64,000 nt of DNA from Bradyrhizobium embrapense (GTDB lineage: Bacteria; Pseudomonadota; Alphaproteobacteria; Rhizobiales; Xanthobacteraceae), in NCBI RefSeq assembly GCF_001189235.2, contig NZ_LFIP02000004.1, positions 682,001 through 746,000 on the forward strand, written 5' to 3'. Made by a program: the position numbers and the translations under genes. Shown here piece by piece: positions 53,882-61,651 of the stretch. The notes beneath the pieces were generated by a model. That model saw only the letters and a program-made list of their open reading frames with translations, did not search any database and had not been told where the DNA came from. Position 1 is the first letter of the stretch; every line of letters begins with the position of its first letter.

Positions 53882-54640
53882 ATGTCGACCGAGAAAGAAC
53901 AACAGCAAGGCGGATTGGCGGAAACCTTCCGCGTCGCCGTGCAGGCGCTGATCATCGCGCTGGTGATCCGCACCTTCCTGTTCCAGTCCTTCAACATTCC
54001 GTCCGAGTCGATGGAATCGACGCTGCTGGTCGGCGACTACCTGTTTCTCTCGAAATACAGCTACGGATACACGCACTACTCCCTGCCGTTCTCGCCGCGG
54101 CTGTTCTCGGGCCGCATCTTCGGCTCCGAGCCCAAGCCGGGTGACGTGGTGGTGTTCCGGCTGCCGAGCGACGACTCCGTTGATTTCATCAAGCGCGTGA
54201 TCGGCCTGCCTGGCGATCGCATTCAAATGATCGACGGGCAGCTTTACATCAACGGCACCGCGGTCAAGCGCGAGCGGGTCGACGACTATGTCGATCGCGA
54301 CGAGGGGCCGCGCCCGGTCCGCGTCAAACGCTGGCGCGAGACCCTGCCGAACGGGGTCAGCTACGACACGCTCGATCGCATCGAGCGGTCCGAATACGAC
54401 AACACACAGGTCTATGTGGTGCCGCCGGGGAATTTCTTCGCAATGGGCGACAACCGCGACAACTCGGCCGACAGCCGCGTGCCCCCGGCTCGCGGCGGCG
54501 TCGGTTACGTGCCGTTCGAGAACCTGATCGGGCAAGCCAAGGTGATCTTCTTCTCGATCGGCAATGATGCGCCGGCATGGCAGGTATGGCGCTGGCCGAC
54601 CTCGGTGCGCTGGAACCGGCTGTTCACGGGCATTCATTGA
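53882..54640 (+). CDS. lepB: Signal peptidase I
   Basis: Membrane-bound leader peptidase of 252 residues cleaving Sec/Tat signal peptides. One N-terminal transmembrane helix (about 17-36) precedes the catalytic Ser43 in PSESMESTL; the base Lys104 is in DFIKRVIGLPGD, and GDNRDNSADSR marks the C-terminal box. ATG 53882 has GGAG upstream. It stands alone, not with rnc and era as is common, so it may be a second copy. Confidence 0.92.
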   Translation: MSTEKEQQQGGLAETFRVAVQALIIALVIRTFLFQSFNIPSESMESTLLVGDYLFLSKYSYGYTHYSLPFSPRLFSGRIFGSEPKPGDVVVFRLPSDDSVDFIKRVIGLPGDRIQMIDGQLYINGTAVKRERVDDYVDRDEGPRPVRVKRWRETLPNGVSYDTLDRIERSEYDNTQVYVVPPGNFFAMGDNRDNSADSRVPPARGGVGYVPFENLIGQAKVIFFSIGNDAPAWQVWRWPTSVRWNRLFTGIH

Positions 54641-54648
54641 TGTTCAGT

Positions 54649-54780
54649 ACGTAGGACGGGTTGGTTAACCGACTACGTCCGCCGCGGCTCAACGGGCGAA
54701 GGCAGCAGACGGAACCCGCCGGACCTGCCCGGCGGTGCCATCGGCGGATTAGGCCTTTGGCTAATCCGCCCTACAATCTT
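54649..54780. repeat. Palindromic intergenic element C
   Basis: The segment from CGTAGGACGGGTTGG to the end contains the hairpin GGCGGATTAG (54743-54752) / CTAATCCGCC (54761-54770) with an eight-base loop, then CTACAA. This unit is a familiar dispersed sequence in bradyrhizobial DNA. It could act as a terminator between lepB and the convergent transporter gene. Confidence 0.65.
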
Positions 54781-55693
54781 ACAACCCGTCCGGCGGCAGC
54801 CCCGGTCCGGTGGCCGCCGGGCGGAGCTTGTCGCGCTGGCGCTCGCGGTAGAAGGCATAGAGGCCGGAGGCGACGATGATCGCGGCGCCCGCGAGCATCG
54901 CACCGTCAGGCTTGTGGCCGAAGGCGAGATAGCCGGTCAGCATCGCCCATGGCAGCGCGGTGTAGCGAAACGGCGCCACCGCCGAGATGTCGCCGGTGCG
55001 CAGCGACACGATGATGCATTGATAACCGATCAGGATCAGCACCGCGGCGAATGTGAGCAGGCCGAGCGCTTGGCCGGATGGCGGCTTCCAGCCGCCGAGC
55101 GGCACAAGGACGACGGCACCTGCCGTCGTCACCGTCACGGTGGTGAGCAAGGTGATGAACACGGTCGGCAACTGTTTCGGGATGCGGCGGGTGGCGAGAT
55201 CGCGCACCGCGCAGAAGCCGACCGACGCCAGCGCCAGCAGCGCAGGCTGGCTAAAACCCTCCGCGCCAGGCCGGACGATGACCAGCACGCCGATGAAGCC
55301 AGCGGCGATCGCAAGCCAACGCCGCCAGCCGACCGGCTCGCCGAACACCAGCGCCGCGCCCAGCGTGATGACGAGCGGCAGCGCCTGGAAGATCGCCGAT
55401 GCATTGGCGAGCGGGATCTGCGAAATCGCCGACAGATAGGTCAGCGTGCCGCCGATCTCGCCCAGGACGCGCAGTCCCACCGGCCAGATCAGCAGCGCAC
55501 TGAAGCTGCGCAGCGCGTCACGGTACCAGGCGAGCGCCGCGACCAGCACCATCGCGACCAGGCCGCGGACCAGCAGGACCTCGCCGATGTTGAGCTCCGC
55601 CGACACCGCCTTGGTGATGGTGTCGTTGACAGTGAAGCTGGCCATGGCCGCAGCCATGAACAGGCTGCCGCGAAGATTCGGGGAAAGGGTCAA
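54779..55693 (-). CDS. DMT-superfamily (EamA) transporter
   Basis: Inner-membrane permease of 304 residues with ten predicted helices in two EamA repeats (about 10-140 and 155-285). Such proteins export amino acids, nucleosides or riboflavin-type metabolites, or import; direction is not decidable. The start is taken as TTG at 55693; the first ATG is 12 codons inside the first helix and lacks a ribosome site, so the TTG is preferred but uncertain. Confidence 0.8.
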   Translation of the reverse strand: MTLSPNLRGSLFMAAAMASFTVNDTITKAVSAELNIGEVLLVRGLVAMVLVAALAWYRDALRSFSALLIWPVGLRVLGEIGGTLTYLSAISQIPLANASAIFQALPLVITLGAALVFGEPVGWRRWLAIAAGFIGVLVIVRPGAEGFSQPALLALASVGFCAVRDLATRRIPKQLPTVFITLLTTVTVTTAGAVVLVPLGGWKPPSGQALGLLTFAAVLILIGYQCIIVSLRTGDISAVAPFRYTALPWAMLTGYLAFGHKPDGAMLAGAAIIVASGLYAFYRERQRDKLRPAATGPGLPPDGL

Positions 55694-55848
55694 AGTGAAA
55701 ATGTCCGATCAGGACCAGGGCGGGCGTCGACCGGACTGACTTGCCAAGACGGCGCGGCGAACTCAAGTCACAGATGGCTACAATGCGGAAATGCCGCAGC
55801 TTCTCGCAGAAGCGGCGCGAACCCTGGGGATCGCGCCGCGATTTCGTA

Positions 55849-56907
55849 TCAGGTTGCGCCGGCCTTCTGCGCGTATTCCCATGACGCCTTCGACAACGGC
55901 ACGGTGCGCGCGGCCGATTCGAGGGCCTTGGCATTAGCGGCGGTGCCGTCGCGGACGCGGCCCGCAATGCCCTGCGTGATGCCGGCGAGGCGGAACAGAT
56001 TGTAGGAGAAGTACCAGTTGAGATCCGGCACGGCCATGCCGGTGACGTTGCAGTAGATCTGCGCGGCCTCGTCCTGGCTTGGAATGTTCAACGCCTTGAG
56101 GTCGGCATTGGCGAGGCCCGGCATGGTCCACTGCATCAACAGATAGGTGAAATCGGCCATGGGATCGCCGAGCGTCGACAATTCCCAGTCGAGCACCGCC
56201 TGCACCCGCGGCTCGGTGGCATGGAAGATCATGTTGTCGAGGCGATAGTCGCCGTGCACAACCGAGACGCGCTTCTGCTCCGGCACCGTCTTCGGCAGCC
56301 ATTCGGCGAGCTTCTCGAACTCGGGAATGTGCTGCGTTTCGGACGCGCGGTACTGCTTGGTCCAGCGGTCGACCTGGCGCGCAAAATAATTGCCGGGCTT
56401 GCCGAAATCGCCAAGGCCGATCTTCTCGGGATCGAGGACGTGCAGCTTCGCCAGGGTCTCGATCTTGCTGGTGAAGATCTTGCGGCGCGCGTCGGGCTGC
56501 TGGCTCGGCAGCGTCGGGTCCCAGAACACCCGCCCCTCCTCCATCGACATGATGTAGAAGGCCGAGCCGATCACCGCATCGTCGGTGCACAGCGCGTAGG
56601 CTTTCGCGACCGGAAAATTCTGCTTGCCGAGCGCCGCAATCACGCGGAACTCGCGATCGACCGCATGGGCCGACGGCAACAGTTTACCGAACGGCCGGCG
56701 GCGCATCACGTAATTGCGGCCGGGGGTCTCGAGCTTGTAGGTCGGGTTGGACTGACCACCCTTGAACTGCAGGACCTTGAGCGGGCCCTGGTAGCCCTCA
56801 ACGTGTTGCTGCATCCAGGCCGAGAGATTCGCCTCGTTGATACGATGGCGCTCCTCGACTTCCCTTGTGCCGGAAAATTCTTCGTCTTTCCTGACGCCGT
56901 CCGCCAC
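55849..56907 (-). CDS. Phosphotransferase family protein (ACAD10/11-kinase-like, APH fold), GTG start
   Basis: A 352-residue aminoglycoside-phosphotransferase-fold kinase. The Brenner motif HGDYRLDN (218-225) gives the catalytic Asp, and the metal-binding Asp is in VLDWE (240). The N-terminus has the Gly loop GGQSNPTYKL near 50-59. It matches the kinase half of ACAD10/11 and the LvaA-type kinase, which phosphorylates 4-hydroxyacyl-CoA. GTG at 56907 follows GGGAG. It is downstream of an acyl-CoA dehydrogenase gene on the same strand, as the family predicts. The hydroxyacyl-CoA role is inference from those homologues. Confidence 0.85.
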   Translation of the reverse strand: MADGVRKDEEFSGTREVEERHRINEANLSAWMQQHVEGYQGPLKVLQFKGGQSNPTYKLETPGRNYVMRRRPFGKLLPSAHAVDREFRVIAALGKQNFPVAKAYALCTDDAVIGSAFYIMSMEEGRVFWDPTLPSQQPDARRKIFTSKIETLAKLHVLDPEKIGLGDFGKPGNYFARQVDRWTKQYRASETQHIPEFEKLAEWLPKTVPEQKRVSVVHGDYRLDNMIFHATEPRVQAVLDWELSTLGDPMADFTYLLMQWTMPGLANADLKALNIPSQDEAAQIYCNVTGMAVPDLNWYFSYNLFRLAGITQGIAGRVRDGTAANAKALESAARTVPLSKASWEYAQKAGAT

Positions 56908-56935
56908 GATGACGCTCCCTCAATTCAGTTCTTGG

Positions 56936-56982
56936 GGAGCGCCGTCTGACGCTCCTTCAATCAGGCTGGCACGCCAGCCTGA
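56936..56982 (-). promoter_or_regulatory. Two hairpins between the dehydrogenase and kinase genes
   Basis: GGAGCG (56936-56941) pairs with CGCTCC (56950-56955), and TCAGGCTGGC with GCCAGCCTGA across two bases (56961-56982). They could uncouple the two genes of the operon or shield the mRNA. On the plus strand the second hairpin is followed by TCTCTCTTTTTC, so it could also terminate antisense transcription. Confidence 0.45.
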
Positions 56983-57041
56983 TCTCTCTTTTTCATTCTG
57001 AGCACGATGTCAGCACGAACGCCATGCGTTCCGCGTCATGC

Positions 57042-58274
57042 TCAGTGCGACGTGTTTGCATACTTCCGAAGTTCAAGTCTGGCAATGGCGCGATTGTGCA
57101 CCTCGTCCGGACCGTCGGCGAGACGGAGCGTGCGGATATGGGCATAGGCCTTGGCAAGCCCGGCGTCGTCGGAGACGCCGCCGCCGCCAAAAGCCTGGAT
57201 TGCCTGGTCGATGATCTTCAGCGCCATGTTTGGAGCTGCAACCTTGATCATCGCGATCTCGGCCTGCGCGGTCTTGTTGCCGACCTTGTCCATCATATCA
57301 GCGGCCTTGAGGCACAGCAGGCGATTCATCTCGATGTCGGTGCGGGCCTCGCCGATGCGCTGTTCCCAGACCGAATGCTCGATGATCTTCTTGCCGAACG
57401 CGGTGCGCGAGGCGAGCCGCTTCACCATCTTCTCCAGCGCCTCCTCGGCCTGGCCGATGGTGCGCATGCAGTGATGGATGCGGCCCGGGCCGAGCCGGCC
57501 CTGCGCGATCTCGAAGCCGCGGCCCTCGCCGAGCAGGATGTTCTCCTTCGGCACGCGGACGTTTTCGAGCAACACCTGGGCGTGGCCGTGCGGGGCATCG
57601 TCGAAGCCGAACACCGGCAGCATCTTCTCGACCTTGATACCGGGAGTGTCGAGCGGCACCAGAATCTGCGACTGCTGTTGATGCTTGGCGGCGTTGAAAT
57701 CGGTCTTGCCCATCAGGATGGCGATCTTGCAGCGCGGATCGCCGACGCCCGACGACCACCATTTGCGGCCGTTGATCACGTAGTGATCGCCGTCCTTCTC
57801 GATGCGGGTCTCGATGTTGGTGGCGTCAGAGGACGCGACCGCCGGCTCGGTCATCAGGAAGGCCGAGCGGATCTCGCCGTCCATCAGCGGACGCAGCCAT
57901 TTGCGCTTCTGCTCCTTGGTACCGTAGCGGATGAACACTTCCATGTTGCCGGTATCCGGAGCCGAGCAGTTGAAGACCTCGGACGCCCAGGAGATGCGGC
58001 CCATCTCTTCCGACAGCAGCGCGTATTCGAGATTGGTCAGTCCCGCGCCGTGGAATTCGTCGTCCTCATGCGAGGACGGCGGCATGAACATGTTCCAGAG
58101 GCCTTCGGCCTTCGCCTTCTTCTTCAGATCCTCGAGGATCGGGATCACCTTCCAGCGCGGGCCTTCAGCATCCTGCTTTTCATAGATCGGCACGGCGGGG
58201 CGGACATGCGTTTTCATGAACGCCTGAACCCGCTCAAGCCATTCCTTCTGCCTGGCCGACATCGTGAAATCCAT
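57042..58274 (-). CDS. Acyl-CoA dehydrogenase (ACAD10/11-like)
   Basis: A 410-residue flavoenzyme with the usual alpha, beta and alpha domains; FLMTEPAVASSDATNIET (about 138-155) is the FAD/substrate-binding segment. Here ACAD and kinase are separate genes while in eukaryotic ACAD10/11 they are fused. The flavin may remove phosphate from 4-phosphooxyacyl-CoA to yield the 2-enoyl or 3-hydroxy acyl-CoA. ATG 58274 follows GAGGAGCG; a longer in-frame reading to 59309 is antisense to the TetR gene and discarded. Confidence 0.88.
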   Translation of the reverse strand: MDFTMSARQKEWLERVQAFMKTHVRPAVPIYEKQDAEGPRWKVIPILEDLKKKAKAEGLWNMFMPPSSHEDDEFHGAGLTNLEYALLSEEMGRISWASEVFNCSAPDTGNMEVFIRYGTKEQKRKWLRPLMDGEIRSAFLMTEPAVASSDATNIETRIEKDGDHYVINGRKWWSSGVGDPRCKIAILMGKTDFNAAKHQQQSQILVPLDTPGIKVEKMLPVFGFDDAPHGHAQVLLENVRVPKENILLGEGRGFEIAQGRLGPGRIHHCMRTIGQAEEALEKMVKRLASRTAFGKKIIEHSVWEQRIGEARTDIEMNRLLCLKAADMMDKVGNKTAQAEIAMIKVAAPNMALKIIDQAIQAFGGGGVSDDAGLAKAYAHIRTLRLADGPDEVHNRAIARLELRKYANTSH

Positions 58275-58447
58275 GGGACGCTCCTCGTTTCCTAGACTTG
58301 GGCCGCACATCTGGGCCGTGAACTTGAACCTGAACTTGGGCTGTGGCCTCTTGGGCAACATTGTTGACCCCACCTCCCGCGGCTCGCAAGGGCGTTCGCG
58401 AAAATGGCGGCGGTGGTGTGCCAGGACGCCGCCCCGCGATCTGCGGA

Positions 58448-58476
58448 TTGACATTTCCGGCTCTTCAAACGATAGT
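58448..58476 (+). promoter_or_regulatory. Candidate promoter of the TetR gene
   Basis: TTGACA (58448-58453), 17 bases, GATAGT (58471-58476). The -10 box is weak but the -35 box is consensus and spacing is ideal. It overlaps the inverted repeat at 58464-58494. Confidence 0.45.
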
Positions 58477-58494
58477 TTCATACAAATGTTTGAA
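58464..58494. promoter_or_regulatory. Likely TetR operator
   Basis: TTCAAAC (58464-58470) and GTTTGAA (58488-58494) form a 31-base interrupted palindrome, with an inner AAAC-GATA-GTTT at 58467-58478. It overlaps the tetR -10 box, in the divergent tetR/acyl-CoA dehydrogenase gap, and fits autorepression. Confidence 0.55.
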
Positions 58495-58559
58495 AAGCAA
58501 CTCCCCGTCGTCTTCGTCATTCCGCGGCGCCCCGCAGAATAACGGAAAGGCTCACAGCC

Positions 58560-59249
58560 ATGGCCAGCGACCAGACCCGATCCGCTATTCTCGCCGCCGC
58601 CGAGCGGCTCTATGCCGACCGCGGCTTCGGCGACGTCACGTTGCGCGACATCGTCGCGGAGGCGAACGTCAACCTCGCGGCGGTGAACTATCATTTCGGC
58701 TCCAAGGACGAATTGATCGCGGAGCTGTTCGTCACCCGCAGCATCCAGACCAACCGCGAACGTCTCAACGAGCTGAAGGCCGCGGAAGAGAAAGGCGGCG
58801 GACGCGCCTCGATCGAAGACATCATGCGCGCCCTCGTCGGCCCCACCCTGCGCGGCTGCCTCGGACCGGACCGCGAGGGCTCGACCGCGGCGCGTTTCAT
58901 GATCCGCGCCTCGATCGAATCCGTACCGCCGATCCGCCGCATCAAGAACCGCGAGGTCGATCATTTGCGCAAATTCGCCGCCGCGATGCGCCGCGCGATG
59001 CCTGGACGCGACGACGCCGAGCTGTATTGGGGCCTGCACTTCGCGCTCGCGATGGCGCATCACACCATCCGCGAGAAGGAACGCCTGCTGCGGCTGTCGG
59101 AAGGCAAATGCGACCTCGACGACGTCCGCGCCATCATCGATCGCGTGGTCACGGTCTCGGTGATGGCGCTGACGATGAACGACGTGCCGAGCAAGCCGGC
59201 GCTGCGGCCGGTGGTGGTACACGGCCGCCTGACGCGCCAGGATTTGTAA
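58560..59249 (+). CDS. TetR-family regulator
   Basis: A 229-residue repressor type. The N-terminal helix-turn-helix (about 8-55) includes VTLRDIVAEANVNLAAVNYHF; the C-terminal half is helical with the CecR-type PTLRGCLGPDREG region and is the ligand-binding part. It diverges from the ACAD-kinase operon, so it likely responds to an acyl-CoA or related compound (inference). ATG 58560 follows GGAAAGG. Confidence 0.87.
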   Translation: MASDQTRSAILAAAERLYADRGFGDVTLRDIVAEANVNLAAVNYHFGSKDELIAELFVTRSIQTNRERLNELKAAEEKGGGRASIEDIMRALVGPTLRGCLGPDREGSTAARFMIRASIESVPPIRRIKNREVDHLRKFAAAMRRAMPGRDDAELYWGLHFALAMAHHTIREKERLLRLSEGKCDLDDVRAIIDRVVTVSVMALTMNDVPSKPALRPVVVHGRLTRQDL

Positions 59250-59260
59250 GGGGCCCTGCC

Positions 59261-59656
59261 CTACACCATCGCAATGCAGTCGATCTCGATGTCGAACGGC
59301 CCGGTCCATTCCGGGATGCAGACGAAGATCCGCGCCGGCAGATCATCCGCGAAATATCGCCGGTAGATCGCGTTGAAGGTGGCGAAGTGTTTTGCCGAGG
59401 TGCAGAAGATGTTGCACTTCATCACGTTGTCGAACGAGGCGCCGGCAGCCTCGAGGCACTGCCTGAGCTGCTCCATCACCAGCTCGCTCTGCCGCTCGAT
59501 CGAGGCGCCGGTAGCGATCTCCCCGGTTGACGGATCGAACGGCGGCAGGCCGGAGACGAAGATCATGTTGCCGGCCCGCGTCACTGCCGACGCCGGCGCC
59601 TTCCAGCGCTCCAGCCAGCTCGAGATCGGCTCGACGCGGATCACTTCCCGTTTCAT
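59261..59656 (-). CDS. RidA-family protein
   Basis: A 131-residue YjgF/YER057c/UK114-type protein, many of which deaminate reactive enamine/imine intermediates. GNMIFVSGLPPFDPSTGE, the NVMKCNIFCTSAKHF segment, and the pocket Arg in PARIF are family features, though the closing DIEIDCIAMV replaces the common VEIE. The start is ATG 59656, with AGG upstream; ATG 59659 or TTG 59692 are alternatives. It converges on the TetR gene with an 11-base gap. Confidence 0.82.
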   Translation of the reverse strand: MKREVIRVEPISSWLERWKAPASAVTRAGNMIFVSGLPPFDPSTGEIATGASIERQSELVMEQLRQCLEAAGASFDNVMKCNIFCTSAKHFATFNAIYRRYFADDLPARIFVCIPEWTGPFDIEIDCIAMV

Positions 59657-59762
59657 CATTGGCACCTTTCGATAGAGGATCGATGGCGCCAATCTAACAG
59701 GCCGATGTCAATGATGCTTCGATGCCAGTCGAAGTGTTACTGCAGCCACACTCTATCACCGT

Positions 59763-59871
59763 GACCCTGAGGAGCGCGCTCTTGCGCGCGTCTCGAAGGG
59801 TCGACGGCCACCAGCCGGGCCGATTCATCCTTCGAGACGCGGCCGAGAGGCCGCTCCTCAGGATGACGGGG
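59763..59871. repeat. Palindromic intergenic element D
   Basis: CCTGAGGAGCGCGCTCTTGC at the left is matched by GGCCGAGAGGCCGCTCCTCAG at the right with TCTCGAAGG/CCTTCGAGA between. The roughly 109-base element lies between ridA and the CoA-transferase gene. It has the form of dispersed bradyrhizobial palindromes. Confidence 0.7.
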
Positions 59872-59889
59872 AAAGGTCGCTGCGCGCGG

Positions 59890-61116
59890 CTACAAAATCC
59901 CCTGCGCCTTCAGTCCCTCGACCTTGGCGTCGTCGTAGCCGATGGTCGCCAGCACGTCCTTGGTGTCGGCGCCGAGCAGCGGCGGGGCGCGGTAATCGGT
60001 GATCGGGGTGCCCGAGAAGGTCAGCGCGTTGCGGATCAGCGACAGGTTCGGCTCGAAGGGATGATCGACCTTCACCCGCATGCCGCGCGACTGCACGTGC
60101 GGATCGCTGAACACCTGCTCGAAATTGTTGATCGGGCCGGACGGCACGCCGGCCTCCTCGAGTTTCTCCAGCCAGTACGCGACCGGATGCTTCAGGAACA
60201 GGCCGGCAAAGATCGCCATGATCTCCTTGCCGTGCACGACGCGGTCGTTGTTCTTGATGAAGCGCTTGTCATTGGCGAGCTCGGGCTCGCCGAGCACGGC
60301 GCAGGTGCGCTGAAACTGGCCGTCATTGCCGACCACCAGCATCAGCTCGCCGTCGGTGCAACGGAACACGCCGGCCGGCATGCCGCCATTGCCCCAGGTG
60401 CCGCGGCGCGGCGGCATGGTGCCGTTGACGAGGTAGATCTGCAGCCAGTGCGACAGCGAGGCGATCACGGTATCGAACAGGCAGACGTCGACATGCTGCC
60501 CTTCGCCGTTGTTGGCATCGCGATGGTACAGCGCCGACAGGATTCCGATCGAGGTGTTCATGCCGGTCATGTAGTCGACGATCGAGGGGCCGACCTTCAT
60601 CGGGCCGGCGCCGGGCTCACCGTCGATATGGCCGGTCACGCTCATCAGGCCGCCCATAGCCTGCAGGATCGCGTCGTAGCCGGCGCGCGTGGCGTACGGG
60701 CCAGTCTGGCCGAAGCCGGTCACCGAGCAATAGATGATGCCGGGATTGAGCTGCTTGATAGTGTCGTAGTCGAGGCCGTAGCGCTTGAGGTCGCCGACCT
60801 TGTAGTTCTCCATCATCACGTCGACCGACTTGGCGAGTTCGCGGATAATCGCCTGTCCTTCGGGCTTGGCGATATTGACGGTGACTGACTTCTTGTTGCG
60901 GTTGGCGCAGAGGTAGAACGAGTTGTTGTTGTTCGCCTTGCCTTCGGGATCCTTGAGATAGGGCGGGCCAAAGGCGCGGGCGTCGTCGCCGCCGCCGGGC
61001 CGCTCGATCTTGATCACCTCGGCGCCGAGATCCGCCAGCATCTGGGCCGACAGCGGGCCCGCGAGCACCCGCGTCAAATCGAGAACCTTGATGCCCGAAA
61101 GTGGCAGAGCCGACAT
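59890..61116 (-). CDS. CoA-transferase, family III (CaiB/BaiF)
   Basis: A 408-residue formyl-CoA-transferase-like enzyme. LSGIKVLDLTRVLAGPLSAQMLADLGAEVIKIERP is the family start; the catalytic Asp is expected in KVGPSIVDYMTGM (about 171-183). It transfers CoA between organic acids; substrate unknown. A ribosome site GGAGGAAC precedes the ATG at 61116. No partner gene (for example an acyl-CoA dehydratase) is adjacent. Confidence 0.88.
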   Translation of the reverse strand: MSALPLSGIKVLDLTRVLAGPLSAQMLADLGAEVIKIERPGGGDDARAFGPPYLKDPEGKANNNNSFYLCANRNKKSVTVNIAKPEGQAIIRELAKSVDVMMENYKVGDLKRYGLDYDTIKQLNPGIIYCSVTGFGQTGPYATRAGYDAILQAMGGLMSVTGHIDGEPGAGPMKVGPSIVDYMTGMNTSIGILSALYHRDANNGEGQHVDVCLFDTVIASLSHWLQIYLVNGTMPPRRGTWGNGGMPAGVFRCTDGELMLVVGNDGQFQRTCAVLGEPELANDKRFIKNNDRVVHGKEIMAIFAGLFLKHPVAYWLEKLEEAGVPSGPINNFEQVFSDPHVQSRGMRVKVDHPFEPNLSLIRNALTFSGTPITDYRAPPLLGADTKDVLATIGYDDAKVEGLKAQGIL

Positions 61117-61382
61117 GAACGTTCCTCCGATATCCTTGCAAAATCTTGATTATGCGGCGCCGGACCAAAGTCCTGCGGGCGCCAGAGCTTGCCGATACAC
61201 CATTTTGCTGCCGCGAGCACTGCATTGTCGGCATGAAGCCATCCGCGGGCGGCCTATGTGCCGCGATCGGGCGGGAACCGGCCGCGAGAATCGAGCCGAT
61301 TGCCGCCACGCGAAATTGTGAAGATCGCCGACACCGACTTGTCTCAACGCCAGCGGTATCCTGCCGCGACGAGGAGGACTTC

Positions 61383-61628
61383 ATGCGGACGATCACGAGG
61401 GTTGGCCTGCTGCTGGCGCTGGTTACGGCTGCGATGCCGCCGGCCGACGCGCGCGGCCACGGTCATGGCGGCGGGCACAGCCACGGCATCCATGCCGGCG
61501 GCGGAAGTCGTGGCGGCGGATTTGCCGCCGACAGGCGCCACGCCGACGACCCCTACACCAAGGCGGCCGCCGACGAGGAGGACCGCCTGCTCAACAGCAA
61601 GCTCAAGAGCATCTGCCGCGGCTGCTAG
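61383..61628 (+). CDS. Small secreted His/Gly-rich protein with terminal CxxC
   Basis: An 81-residue exported protein: a signal peptide ends near Ala23 (MPPADA before RGHG), then GHGHGGGHSHGIHAGGG is rich in His and Gly, then a charged helix, and the last residues are CRGC (Cys78, Cys81). GAGGAG precedes ATG 61383. His and CxxC suggest metal binding in the periplasm (inference). No family is recognised. Confidence 0.6.
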   Translation: MRTITRVGLLLALVTAAMPPADARGHGHGGGHSHGIHAGGGSRGGGFAADRRHADDPYTKAAADEEDRLLNSKLKSICRGC

Positions 61629-61651
61629 TCTCGCTCAGGCCGATCATGGAC

